A DNA stretch of 64,000 bases from Paenibacillus radicis (ex Gao et al. 2016) (GTDB taxonomy: Bacteria; Bacillota; Bacilli; Paenibacillales; Paenibacillaceae): the NCBI RefSeq assembly GCF_014641555.1, contig NZ_BMHY01000001.1:1089678-1153677 (forward strand). Direction: 5' to 3'. Positions 52,124 to 60,486 of this stretch are shown in pieces. Position 1 is the stretch's first letter, and every line of letters starts with the position of its first letter. The position numbers and the translations under genes were made by a program. Under the pieces are notes generated by a model. That model worked only from the letters and a program-made list of their open reading frames with translations, was not told the origin of the DNA and searched no databases.

Positions 52124-52651
52124 ATGGAAAAAAGATTGATCGTATTTTTTGATAGCGGAGACACAATTGTCGATGAATCAACAGAAGTAAGGGACGAAGA
52201 GGGAATCGTAATCAGCGCAGATCTGATTCCCGGCGCGGACGTTATGCTCAAAACGTTGATTGAGAAAGGATATACGCTGGCGCTGGTTGCCGACGGCGAC
52301 GCGCAATCGTTCAAGAACGTATTTAAGCAGCACGAACTTTACGATTATTTTACGGCCATGATCTATTCCGAAACTATAAAGGCATCCAAACCGAGTCCTC
52401 GAATGTTCAAAGCTGCCGTAGGCGCTTTGGATCTGTCCGAGGCTGATTACCCGCGAATCGTGATGATCGGCAACAATTTGAGCCGTGATATGAAAGGCGC
52501 GAATGCGCTGGGCATCACAAGTATCTTCCAAAGCTGGACGCCTCGCTACCCGCATACACCTGCTGACGAATCAGAGCGTCCTACTTATACCGTTAAGGAG
52601 CCGCTTGAGCTGATCGAGCTTCTCGATCGCTTGAATGCCGAGCTTGCTTAA
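52124..52651 (+). CDS. HAD family hydrolase
   Basis: A 175-residue HAD-superfamily protein. Motif I is RLIVFFDSGDTIVDESTEVR, motif II about ALVADGDAQSF, Lys of motif III in IKASKPSPRMFKAAVGALDL, motif IV RIVMIGNNLSRDMKGANALG. In motif I the second Asp of DxD is replaced by Gly (D-S-G-D-T), so the usual general acid is missing; some HADs of this kind still work, others do not. ATG 52124 is preferred over GTG 52112, which overlaps the GGAAGG ribosome site. It follows lacI by 24 bp and ends at a strong terminator, so it belongs to the same transcript; it may act on a sugar phosphate of the pathway. Confidence 0.8.
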   Translation: MEKRLIVFFDSGDTIVDESTEVRDEEGIVISADLIPGADVMLKTLIEKGYTLALVADGDAQSFKNVFKQHELYDYFTAMIYSETIKASKPSPRMFKAAVGALDLSEADYPRIVMIGNNLSRDMKGANALGITSIFQSWTPRYPHTPADESERPTYTVKEPLELIELLDRLNAELA

Positions 52652-52699
52652 ATGAAGGACTTCTGCCCTTATACTTAGAACTTAATCCGACTTACGATA

Positions 52700-52729
52700 A
52701 GCCCCTCAGGCTACCTGAGGGGCTTTTTT
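52700..52729 (+). terminator. strong terminator closing the iol region
   Basis: AGCCCCTCAGG (52700-52710), loop CTA, CCTGAGGGGCT (52714-52724) and six T. Confidence 0.9.
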
Positions 52730-52774
52730 GCTATGGCTGCAACTGGAGGCAAAAGGGTATGAGGGAAGGGGGGG

Positions 52775-54307
52775 ATGGAAATAATGGAATCAACTTCATT
52801 GAGAGAGGGTCGACGATGGATGAATGGCTCCAAGAGCAGAGGCGGCAGTGCACAATTCAATAGATACGACCCGGAATCGATCATCAAAAGCATTCAGGAG
52901 GCACTCGGCAATCCTCCGGATCTGAACCGCCATCCATTCGCGCTGTCGCCTGACAGGCAAGGGCATTGTTTATTTATCAACACACTAGTAGACAAAGGTA
53001 AAATCGAAGATACGATTTTGCGTTTTTTTTCGGAAAGAATTGCGACAGCGGAAGCTGCCAATTGGACGATAGACGAATTGCACGTTCAGATTCCAGTCTC
53101 GAATTCTTCGAAGATTTCCGATCTTGATTCCTGTGTACTAGCGCTGCTGGAAGGGAATTGCTTGCTGCTGCTGAAAGGTGCGGACGAGATTCTGCAGCTG
53201 GATGTGTCCATGCAGTCGCAGCGGCCGATTCCGAAGCCGGAGACGGAGATGACTGTACGCGGACCGCAGGAAGCATTCAACGAGGATATGGCGACCAGTC
53301 TGAGCTTAATCCGCAAACGAATCCGGACGGCGGATTTGCGGTTTGAGCAATTTACGATTGGCTCCAAGACGGAATCGCGTGTCGTTATTCTCTATATGGG
53401 GGAACTGGCGCCAACGGAAGTCGTTGACGAATTTCGAAGGCGGTTGAAGGCGATTGATACGGACAGTATTCTGGATGTTTCCTATGTCGAGGACTTTATT
53501 TCCGACCGGACCTTTATTCCAATGCCGATGATGCAGAAGTCGGAACGTCCAGACGTTACCGTCTCCCATCTGTTAGAGGGAAGGGTTGCTGTCATGGTGG
53601 ACGGCAGTCCGCTTGCCTTAATTGGCCCCATTACCTTTTTTCAGTTTTTTTCCTCACCGGAAGATTATTTCCAGCGTGCGGATATCGCAACGTTCATGCT
53701 GTGGATTCGCTTCATTTCTTTCCTGCTGGCGATCTTCGTCCCTGCGCTCTACATCGCCGTTACGATCTTTCAGCAAGGCCTGCTGCCTCCTTCGCTGTTA
53801 ATTAGCATCTCCGCACAAAGGGAAGGCGTACCGTTTCCTTCCTATATCGAAGCCTTCTTAATGGCGGGAAGCTTCGAGATCTTGCGAGAAGCCGGTCTGC
53901 GGATGCCAAGAATCGCTGGACAGGCCATTTCTATTGTAGGGGCGCTTGTTCTGGGAGAGGCGGCGGTACAAGCCGGCTTGGTCTCGGCAGCGATGGTAAT
54001 CGTCGTTGCGGTTACCGCCATTGCGAGCTTCGTAGCGCCTTACTATAACTTTGGCCTATCGCAGCGTTTTCTCCAATATGCCTTTATGCTGCTTGCCTCC
54101 TTTATGGGCCTGTTCGGCATATTATGCGGGGCGCTATTTACAGTCATCCATTTCGCTTCGCTGAAGTCATTCAGCGTTCCCTTTCTCGCGCCAATCGCAC
54201 CTACTTATCTTTCGGACTGGAAGGATGTTCTTGCGCGCCGGAGCCGGTCGAAAATAAAAACCTATCCCGTTATGAACCGAACGAAGCGCAAAAGAAGAAT
54301 TCCGTAG
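52775..54307 (+). CDS. spore germination protein, GerA family (A subunit)
   Basis: A 510-residue GerA/GerKA-type subunit of a nutrient germination receptor in the inner spore membrane. A soluble N-terminal domain of about 280 residues (LFINTLVDKGKIEDTILRFF; TEMTVRGPQEAFNEDMATSL, the latter highly conserved) precedes the membrane part with PSPEDYFQRADI-like (here SSPEDYFQRADIATFMLWIR), LPALYIAVTIFQQ-type helix (FVPALYIAVTIFQQGLLPPS) and QAISIVGALVLGEAAVQAGL. The start could be ATG 52775 or 52784. First gene of a gerA-gerC-gerB operon. Confidence 0.94.
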   Translation: MEIMESTSLREGRRWMNGSKSRGGSAQFNRYDPESIIKSIQEALGNPPDLNRHPFALSPDRQGHCLFINTLVDKGKIEDTILRFFSERIATAEAANWTIDELHVQIPVSNSSKISDLDSCVLALLEGNCLLLLKGADEILQLDVSMQSQRPIPKPETEMTVRGPQEAFNEDMATSLSLIRKRIRTADLRFEQFTIGSKTESRVVILYMGELAPTEVVDEFRRRLKAIDTDSILDVSYVEDFISDRTFIPMPMMQKSERPDVTVSHLLEGRVAVMVDGSPLALIGPITFFQFFSSPEDYFQRADIATFMLWIRFISFLLAIFVPALYIAVTIFQQGLLPPSLLISISAQREGVPFPSYIEAFLMAGSFEILREAGLRMPRIAGQAISIVGALVLGEAAVQAGLVSAAMVIVVAVTAIASFVAPYYNFGLSQRFLQYAFMLLASFMGLFGILCGALFTVIHFASLKSFSVPFLAPIAPTYLSDWKDVLARRSRSKIKTYPVMNRTKRKRRIP

Positions 54308-54346
54308 ACATGCGACCCAGACACTAGACCCGGAGAGGTGAGCAGC

Positions 54347-55543
54347 ATGAACGTCAAACGCCGGATATGGAAGCATAAGCTCGTCGTCAGTATAACGGCG
54401 CTGCTCTGTTTAACGGGCTGTTGGGACATGATCGAAGTGAACCAGCTGGCTATCGTCAATTTCGTCGGTATGGATCTGAATCCGGAGCAGGGCGGGAGCA
54501 CGTTCTATTATCAGATCATTAATCCAACGGGCATTGCGGCGCAAAAAACGTCCGGTATCAATGCCCCGGTCTACACTTACAGCATTCGAACGTTTGATTC
54601 AACGGAAAATCCGTCAAAGTTAACTGACGGTATTTCAAAAAAGCCGTTTTTCGATCATTATAATGCAATGGTAGTGACGGAGCGTGCAGCTCGGAAAGGG
54701 CTAATAGACCAGCTCAATTTCTTGGAAAAACAGAATAATCGGCAATCGACGATTCCGATGATTATAACGGATTCACCGCTCGCGGCTATTATGCGGACCT
54801 ATACCTCGCTGGAAAGACTGCCTGGACGCAACGCCCGCTTGATTATCAATAACGGCACCTATCAGACGGGTGAAGCCAGTCCGCGCTCTCAGGTCAAGCA
54901 TGTGGTCGAGAATCTGGAGAGCACCGTACTAACCGTTTTACCTATTATCTCGCTGTCCGGTGAGGATGTGGCCAGCACCGATACGAAAAAGTATGAAACG
55001 ATCGACGCGAATAAAGGCAGCTTTATATTGAAGGGAGGGGCATTAATCAAGCAGGGCAAGATGATTGGGAGGCTGAAATCATCAGAAATGCCTTACTACA
55101 ATTTGCTGAATGGGCAGATTCATATGTTCCATCAGTCTGTTCCGTTGAACGAAGGGCATGTCGATTTGCGTTCGGAGGATTTTACGATTCGTAAAAAACT
55201 GGTGATGGAAAATGGCAAGCCGGTATTGCGCATTCAATTGAAAGCCGAAGTCCATATGGAGAACAATACGCAGAATGCAAAGCTGGATGAGGCGAATTTG
55301 AAGGAAATTGAATCGCAGCTCGACAAGGCGCTGCAGGATAAGTGTGCGCGACTGTTCGAGAAAACCAAAAAAAACGACTGGGATATAACCGGACTGGAAG
55401 CGATGATTAAGCAGAAGCGGGGGCAGCAATGGGCGGCAGCAAAGCGCAACCCCGAGAGCTGGAAAGAGACTCAACTGGTGTTGACCACACAGTTCATTAT
55501 CCAAACGTTCGGCAATACATTGGATCCGTATAAAACAAGGTGA
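54347..55543 (+). CDS. Ger(x)C family spore germination lipoprotein
   Basis: A 398-residue GerC-type lipoprotein. The signal sequence ends at the lipobox CLTGCWD (Cys about residue 24), followed by DMIEVNQLAIVNFVGMDLNP, the conserved opening of Ger(x)C. NPSKLTDGISKKPFFDHYNA and VVTERAARKGLIDQLNFLEK match domain 1; KGGALIKQGKMIGRLKSSEM and LKAEVHMENNTQNAKLDEAN fit domains 2-3. ATG 54347 has AGAGGTG upstream; GTG 54338 is an alternative. Probably anchored on the outer face of the spore inner membrane with the A and B subunits. Confidence 0.93.
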   Translation: MNVKRRIWKHKLVVSITALLCLTGCWDMIEVNQLAIVNFVGMDLNPEQGGSTFYYQIINPTGIAAQKTSGINAPVYTYSIRTFDSTENPSKLTDGISKKPFFDHYNAMVVTERAARKGLIDQLNFLEKQNNRQSTIPMIITDSPLAAIMRTYTSLERLPGRNARLIINNGTYQTGEASPRSQVKHVVENLESTVLTVLPIISLSGEDVASTDTKKYETIDANKGSFILKGGALIKQGKMIGRLKSSEMPYYNLLNGQIHMFHQSVPLNEGHVDLRSEDFTIRKKLVMENGKPVLRIQLKAEVHMENNTQNAKLDEANLKEIESQLDKALQDKCARLFEKTKKNDWDITGLEAMIKQKRGQQWAAAKRNPESWKETQLVLTTQFIIQTFGNTLDPYKTR

Positions 55544-55551
55544 GTGGTACA

Positions 55552-56646
55552 TTGAAGGAGCACATAAGCGGATGGCAGTTTTTCCTGATTACCGTTAACT
55601 ATTCTCTCGGAACGGCTTTTTTTATCCGGCCCGCAAGCATTATCGCTACTACTAAGCAAGACGGATGGATGATTCCGCTGCTGGCAGGCGCTTTTACACT
55701 TGCAGCTGTATGGATATGGATGGGAATGTCGAAGGTATATCCGAATCTGAGTATCGTACAGCTGGCTGTCGAAGTGGCAGGCAGGCCGGTTGGCGGGCTT
55801 ATTGCTCTGCTCTATATTTGGTACTTTATTCAGACCTCAAGCTGGGTAACACGTAATTTGGGCGATTTCATGAAGACGATTCTAATGCCAAATACGCCGA
55901 TTACCGTATTTCACATTATGTTCTTAGGTATTGCCTGTTACGCGGCCATAAAGGGCATCGAGACCATCGCCAGAACGAGCGAAATACTAACTCCTCTCGT
56001 CATTTTTGTTATGGTGACCATTTATTTATGCGCCATGAAGGAGTGGGATTGGAGCAAGCTAGAGCCGATGTTTCAGACGAGTTTTGCCAAGCTCGTGAAG
56101 GATTCCGGGCCGGTGATCGGCTTTCCCTATCTGGAGACGGTATCGATCATGATGCTTGCTCCACATGTCAAAAGCCGGTTGAGAACTTCGCTGCTCCTTG
56201 GCATGACACTAGCAACGCTGCTGCTGTCCGGTATCGTTCTGGTGACAGTGGGTGTCCTAGGTGCTCCTCGCAGCGGGCATTTGCTATATCCTTTGTATAC
56301 GATTGTGAAGGAGCTTCAAATTGCCGAGTTTATCGAGAACCTGGAGTCTACAATCGTCATCGGCTGGACCGTCTGGATCTTTCTAAAGCTTTGTATCGCT
56401 TATTACTGCGCTGTAATCGGTATTTGCCAGCTGTTTAAGCTTAAGAACAGAGCAGGGGCGGCGATTCCGCTTATTTTCTTGATTGCTGGCATCGCCATTA
56501 CATTGAATGACAATGTCATTGGCAACATCGTTTGGGATAAACGTTACATTTTCCAATATTCATGCTTCTATGGGATGGTACTCCCGCTGCTGCTATGGAT
56601 GCTAGGGAAGTTCAAGAAACGGAGAAGGAAGGGGCCGGCCGCATGA
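55552..56646 (+). CDS. spore germination permease, GerB (GerAB/ArcD/ProY) family
   Basis: A 364-residue amino-acid-permease-like protein with ten predicted helices, the putative nutrient-binding B subunit. ISGWQFFLITVNYSLGTAFF, IYLCAMKEWDWSKLEPMFQT and SGPVIGFPYLETVSIMMLAP are typical. The start TTG 55552 lies seven bases after AAGGTGAG; a GTG at 55540 overlapping the gerC stop is the alternative. The 3' end overlaps the next small gene by four bases. Confidence 0.92.
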   Translation: MKEHISGWQFFLITVNYSLGTAFFIRPASIIATTKQDGWMIPLLAGAFTLAAVWIWMGMSKVYPNLSIVQLAVEVAGRPVGGLIALLYIWYFIQTSSWVTRNLGDFMKTILMPNTPITVFHIMFLGIACYAAIKGIETIARTSEILTPLVIFVMVTIYLCAMKEWDWSKLEPMFQTSFAKLVKDSGPVIGFPYLETVSIMMLAPHVKSRLRTSLLLGMTLATLLLSGIVLVTVGVLGAPRSGHLLYPLYTIVKELQIAEFIENLESTIVIGWTVWIFLKLCIAYYCAVIGICQLFKLKNRAGAAIPLIFLIAGIAITLNDNVIGNIVWDKRYIFQYSCFYGMVLPLLLWMLGKFKKRRRKGPAA

Positions 56647-56846
56647 TCAGATATATGTTGCTGATTTCGGGAGGGCTTCTGATTGGTCTTGTCTATATGA
56701 TTGGGAGCCGCAAACCGATGAAGGAGATTGCCGTTTATTTGGTGTTGTCGCTGCTTGCCTTAGCCAGCTGGTTTGATATTTTTGCCGGCCATTTATTCAA
56801 CCCTAACCGCTGGATTGGCTGGGCAATTACATGGATGGGACTGTAA
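56643..56846 (+). CDS. small membrane protein of the ger operon, 67 aa
   Basis: A 67-residue protein with two clear transmembrane helices (YMLLISGGLLIGLVYMIG and IAVYLVLSLLALASWFDIFA) separated by a basic turn GSRKPMKE. It starts at ATG 56643, overlapping the gerB stop (ATGA), and ends at the operon terminator, so it is translationally coupled. Small two-helix proteins (GerD-like or GerKD/GerXD-type D subunits) are known in some ger operons; this one could be such a subunit, by context. Confidence 0.75.
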   Translation: MIRYMLLISGGLLIGLVYMIGSRKPMKEIAVYLVLSLLALASWFDIFAGHLFNPNRWIGWAITWMGL

Positions 56847-56870
56847 TCGGCAGTCCCTGCTGCCGGTGCG

Positions 56871-56920
56871 AAGAAACAGCCGAAATCAGGAGATTCTCCT
56901 TTTTTCGGCTGTTTCTTTGC
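56871..56920. terminator. terminator of the ger operon
   Basis: AAGAAACAGCCGAAA (56871-56885) pairs with TTTCGGCTGTTTCTT (56903-56917), with an inner AGGAG-ATT-CTCCT stem. A smaller CGGCAG/CTGCCG hairpin precedes it. Confidence 0.75.
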
Positions 56921-56960
56921 GGTTATACTTATGAGAAAATGTAATTTGAGGGGGATGAAA

Positions 56961-57656
56961 ATGGACATTATTCAGGCTATAACGAGGACGGAAAATCGGA
57001 AATGGCTCTATCATTTCACGCGAGCGTCGAACTTGAAGGCAATTGCGGCGCTGGACAGACTGCTGCCAAGCGGTGTAATCCGGCCCGAATTTAGCGGCGA
57101 GCGGCGGACGGAACAAATGCAGAGCGCATACGAGGGCCTTATTATGACGTTAAACGCTCATCTTCGAATTCCGGATAAAATGATGGCTGCCTCCACCACT
57201 CAACAGCAATTCAGAGCACACTTGGATAGCCATGTGTTTTTCTGGCCGACCTTAAGAGATTGCAGAAAGATGCTGGAGATGTATACGAGAAGAGAACCGG
57301 AAGAAAGCTTTGCTGTGCTGGCATTCGATGCGCAGTCTTTGCTGCGGGCAAACGCCGGGTCTGTTTTTTTGACCAAATATGATTCAGGCAGCTCTCCAAG
57401 ATTTCCAGACCGCTGTGGATATAGGAAAAGCTTGGACATGTTTTTGCCGGTGGAGCAGTTAGGTACTGTTAATCGGTATGATGTTCCGGCAAAGGTATCA
57501 GATATTAAGGAAGTGCTTGTAGCGGATGGGGTGGACTCGATCTCATTGCATTTGACAGCGTTGTATGCCGACAATTCTACAGAGGATATTCCGGAACGTT
57601 GGCGGGGGATGCAGCGGCCTCTTTCCATGCTTGAGACGCCAGGGAACCTTGTGTGA
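56961..57656 (+). CDS. DUF7002-like hypothetical protein
   Basis: A 231-residue cytosolic protein. KWLYHFTRASNLKAIAALDR LLPSG near the start resembles the beta1-alpha1 segment of ADP-ribosyltransferase-fold proteins (the Y-H-x-T and N-L-x-x-I pattern of DarT and RNA 2'-phosphotransferases); SHVFFWPTLRDCRKMLEMYT and SFAVLAFDAQSLLRANAGSV follow, then FLTKYDSGSSPRF. I associate this pattern with DUF7002, but the assignment is from memory. The start ATG 56961 has GAGGGGG six bases upstream. No antitoxin-like partner is visible next to it. Activity unknown. Confidence 0.6.
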   Translation: MDIIQAITRTENRKWLYHFTRASNLKAIAALDRLLPSGVIRPEFSGERRTEQMQSAYEGLIMTLNAHLRIPDKMMAASTTQQQFRAHLDSHVFFWPTLRDCRKMLEMYTRREPEESFAVLAFDAQSLLRANAGSVFLTKYDSGSSPRFPDRCGYRKSLDMFLPVEQLGTVNRYDVPAKVSDIKEVLVADGVDSISLHLTALYADNSTEDIPERWRGMQRPLSMLETPGNLV

Positions 57657-57971
57657 ATTGCAAGGTAAATACATGAGGTGTCCTCTGTTATAGGAGGGGA
57701 ATCGGCAGTGATGAATGTTATTAAAGTTTAAGCGCTTTAATATTTTGTTGACAATTCATTTACTTGAACACTACAATACAGGTGTAATGAAGCCAGCATC
57801 AGGCATAGACTGGACTAATTGGGATAGCGAATAGTTTCCGTTCAGGAGAGGAGGGACGCAGCCGCTATTGCATTTGACTTTGTCATGCCCTAAAGTTAAA
57901 GCGCTTAAATTAATGCTTTCATCCTCCTGAGAGGCTTCTGTTACCTATTCCATGAAAGGCAGTGATGAAAG
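57657..57971. other. long control region of the GH8 gene
   Basis: No ORF. Holds promoter TTGACA (57748-57753), 18 bp, TACAAT (57772-57777), bracketed by the inverted 14-mers TTTAAGCGCTTTAA (57727-57740) and TTAAAGCGCTTAAA (57896-57909), and a 190-nt leader. Confidence 0.65.
57727..57909. promoter_or_regulatory. two identical inverted LacI-type operators flanking a promoter
   Basis: TTTAAGCGCTTTAA at 57727-57740 recurs as its exact reverse complement at 57896-57909; core centres are 169 bp apart, near 16 helical turns, so looping is feasible. The same AAGCGCTT core occurs twice before iolD. Confidence 0.7.
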
Positions 57972-59741
57972 ATGAATACCGGTAGTAAGCCTTTTCCAAA
58001 ACTTACCTCATTTCTAATTGTCGCTCTTATTCTTGTGTTTGTTCAAAGTCCAAGCGGACATGCAGCTGGCGCAGCTGCTGCCGAAGCATCCTTAAGGCCG
58101 TTTCCGCAGCATATGACTTATGCAGCAGGCTCCATTAAACCAAGCCATGTAACGCAGAAGCAGATGGATGCCGAGGTTGGCTTGCTTTATGATCAGTTCA
58201 AGAAAAAGTACATAAAGGCCAATCCTTATGATGCCAGCCAATATTACGTCTGGTACAATGACGGCGGCTGGAACGATGATGCGATTACCGTATCTGAAGC
58301 GCATGGCTATGGAATGATGATTACGGCGATTATGGCTGGACATGATCGCGATGCGAAAAAGCTGTTTGACGGCATGTACCGGTACTTCCGCGCACATCCA
58401 AGCAGTCTGCATGCCGATCTGATGGCCTGGCAGCAAGCGGACCGGGATGGCGCAATCATTGATGTCAACGGAACGGATTCCGCAATCGACGGCGATATGG
58501 ACATCGCTTATTCGCTATTGCTTGCCGATAAGCAGTGGGGCAGCAAGGGCACAATTAATTACCGTGCCGAAGCTGTCAAAGTGATTAATGCCATTATGGA
58601 AGGCGAAGTTCATCCCGAGCATTTTCATCTGCTGCTGGGCGATTGGGTGCTCGGCTCTGACAGCGATCCAAGCTTCAAGCCTGCTACCCGGCCTTCCGAT
58701 TTTATGCTGCAGCATTTGAAGGAATTCCACAAAGCGACTGGCGACGACCGGTGGCTGAAAGTCATCTCCACTACGTATGGCATTATTAATGAACTGCACA
58801 AAAATTACAGTCTGGAAACGGGTCTGCTTCCGGATTTCGTCTACCGTGATTCTGCAGACGGCAAATATAAGCCGGTCTCCGAGTTCGAGTGGAAGACCGA
58901 AAGCGGCCACTTCCTGGAATCGGAATTTGACGGTGCTTACAACTATAATTCCTGCCGCACGCCATGGAGAATTACGTCCGATTATTTACTGACAGGCGAT
59001 AAAAGCGCCTATAATCAGCTTGCTGCCTTGAATGCATTCGTTCAAAGCAAGCACGATGAACCGAGCGCAATCTGGTCGGGTTATTCGCTTGACGGCAAGA
59101 CGAAACTGAGCGAATGGGACGGCAATCTGGAGTTTACAGCTCCGCTCATGGTTGGTGCAATGATCGACAAAAGCAGTCAGCAATGGCTGAACGACCTGTG
59201 GGATTATCATACGGAAGAAGCCAATTCAACAGCATTGGAATATCGCTATTACTACGGCAACTCCATTCGCTTGTTGAGCATGATCGTCGCTTCCGGCAAC
59301 TGGTGGTCGCCTACGGGCATTGCTGCAACCGACATTTCAGGCCATCCTGCCGAAGCTGCGATTCAGCAGGCACTGGCAGCCGGGATCGTTAACGGCTATC
59401 CGAACGGTACATTTAAGCCCGAGGAAGCGGTCACGCGTGCTGAGTTTACGGTAATGCTGGCGAAGACACTTAAGCTGGACGGGGAAGGCGCAGCTCTTGC
59501 CTTTACCGATGCCGCTTCTATCGCACCATGGGCATACCGTTCAGTTGCTCAAGTCGTGCAAGCAGGATGGACGGAAGGCGTATTTACAGGCGAGTTCCTT
59601 CCAGGTCAGAAGCTGACGAAAGGCGAAGCGGCTGCCATCATCGCCTTGGCGACGAAGACTGCGGCTGTGGAATCCACTAATGCAGATGCCGTCGTGACGC
59701 GGGCAGATGCGGTTTCACTGCTTCTAAGTTTGAAAAAGTAG
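57972..59741 (+). CDS. secreted GH8 glycoside hydrolase with C-terminal SLH domains
   Basis: A 589-residue exported enzyme. Signal peptide LTSFLIVALILVFVQSPSGHAAG, then a GH8 (alpha/alpha)6 catalytic domain: WNDDAITVSEAHGYGMMITA with acid Glu 109, and GTDSAIDGDMDIAYSLLLAD with Asp 173/175, then NYNSCRTPWRITSDYLLTGD, a typical GH8 block. From about residue 450 SLH segments follow (AAIQQALAAGIVNGYPNGTF, KPEEAVTRAEFTVMLAKTLK, SVAQVVQAGWTEGVF), which bind pyruvylated cell-wall polymer and hold the enzyme on the cell. GH8 members are endo-glucanases, chitosanases, lichenases or xylanases; which one cannot be read here. Confidence 0.92.
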   Translation: MNTGSKPFPKLTSFLIVALILVFVQSPSGHAAGAAAAEASLRPFPQHMTYAAGSIKPSHVTQKQMDAEVGLLYDQFKKKYIKANPYDASQYYVWYNDGGWNDDAITVSEAHGYGMMITAIMAGHDRDAKKLFDGMYRYFRAHPSSLHADLMAWQQADRDGAIIDVNGTDSAIDGDMDIAYSLLLADKQWGSKGTINYRAEAVKVINAIMEGEVHPEHFHLLLGDWVLGSDSDPSFKPATRPSDFMLQHLKEFHKATGDDRWLKVISTTYGIINELHKNYSLETGLLPDFVYRDSADGKYKPVSEFEWKTESGHFLESEFDGAYNYNSCRTPWRITSDYLLTGDKSAYNQLAALNAFVQSKHDEPSAIWSGYSLDGKTKLSEWDGNLEFTAPLMVGAMIDKSSQQWLNDLWDYHTEEANSTALEYRYYYGNSIRLLSMIVASGNWWSPTGIAATDISGHPAEAAIQQALAAGIVNGYPNGTFKPEEAVTRAEFTVMLAKTLKLDGEGAALAFTDAASIAPWAYRSVAQVVQAGWTEGVFTGEFLPGQKLTKGEAAAIIALATKTAAVESTNADAVVTRADAVSLLLSLKK

Positions 59742-59771
59742 CAGTTCGCTAAGATTAATAGCAAATGTAAG

Positions 59772-59822
59772 AGAGGGGGTGTCTATCAGCCATCAAACAG
59801 CTGGTAGGGCACTCCTTTTTTA
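59772..59822 (+). terminator. terminator after the GH8 gene
   Basis: An imperfect stem GGGGTGTCTATCAGC paired with GCTGGTAGGGCACTCC, loop CATCAAACA, then six T. Confidence 0.7.
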
Positions 59823-59920
59823 GTTAGCAATCATGAATCAGATTGACAATAATGCTTATAATGCGATAAATAGTATAATACTGTCATTTCATCAAATAAA
59901 CTTCGGGATGTGAGCATGGA

Positions 59921-60406
59921 ATGGAAAAAATACGGCTTCGTGCTTGTGCGTTAGTTATTGAGCATGATGCGATTCTGCTAGTAGAATTCAAGAATGATAA
60001 CGATGATGGCGTGCACTATAATCTGCCGGCTGGCGGCCTGGAGTTTGGGGAAACTCTCGTTGAAGCGGCTATACGCGAAGCGAAAGAAGAGGCATGTGTA
60101 GACATCGAAGTGGGCCCCGTCGCGTTTGTATATGAGTACCAGCCTATGAAAAACAACAACCTGTACGGGGAGAAGCATGAGGTTAGCGTCACCTTTTCTT
60201 GTCGATTGAAAGCAGGGTCTACACCACAACTGCCTGCCAATCCGGATCCCAGCCAAATTGGAGTAAAGTGGATTCCTCTTTCCGAATTGTCTCTCATTCA
60301 ACTCTATCCAGAGATTAATCAAGATATTATCGATTACTATAATGGCTCTTCCTATCGGAACTATGTAGAAGAATATGATATTCAACTTGGCAAGCTAATC
60401 CACTGA
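59921..60406 (+). CDS. NUDIX hydrolase
   Basis: A 161-residue NUDIX pyrophosphatase. The box runs GGLEFGETLVEAAIREAKEE from Gly 38 (G-x5-E-x7-RE-x2-EE), but the canonical final Gly is replaced (EEAC, Cys 59), a tolerated change. NLPAGGLEFG and VKWIPLSELSLIQLYPEINQ are typical of the ADP-ribose/nucleotide-type subset. Isolated gene between the GH8 enzyme and a regulator; substrate unknown. Confidence 0.88.
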   Translation: MEKIRLRACALVIEHDAILLVEFKNDNDDGVHYNLPAGGLEFGETLVEAAIREAKEEACVDIEVGPVAFVYEYQPMKNNNLYGEKHEVSVTFSCRLKAGSTPQLPANPDPSQIGVKWIPLSELSLIQLYPEINQDIIDYYNGSSYRNYVEEYDIQLGKLIH

Positions 60407-60486
60407 CAGGCGGGACATGATAGACCCAACAGTACAGGCACACCAAGCATGTCGCTTTATGCAGAAAAAAAGGGGGCGATGTTCGA

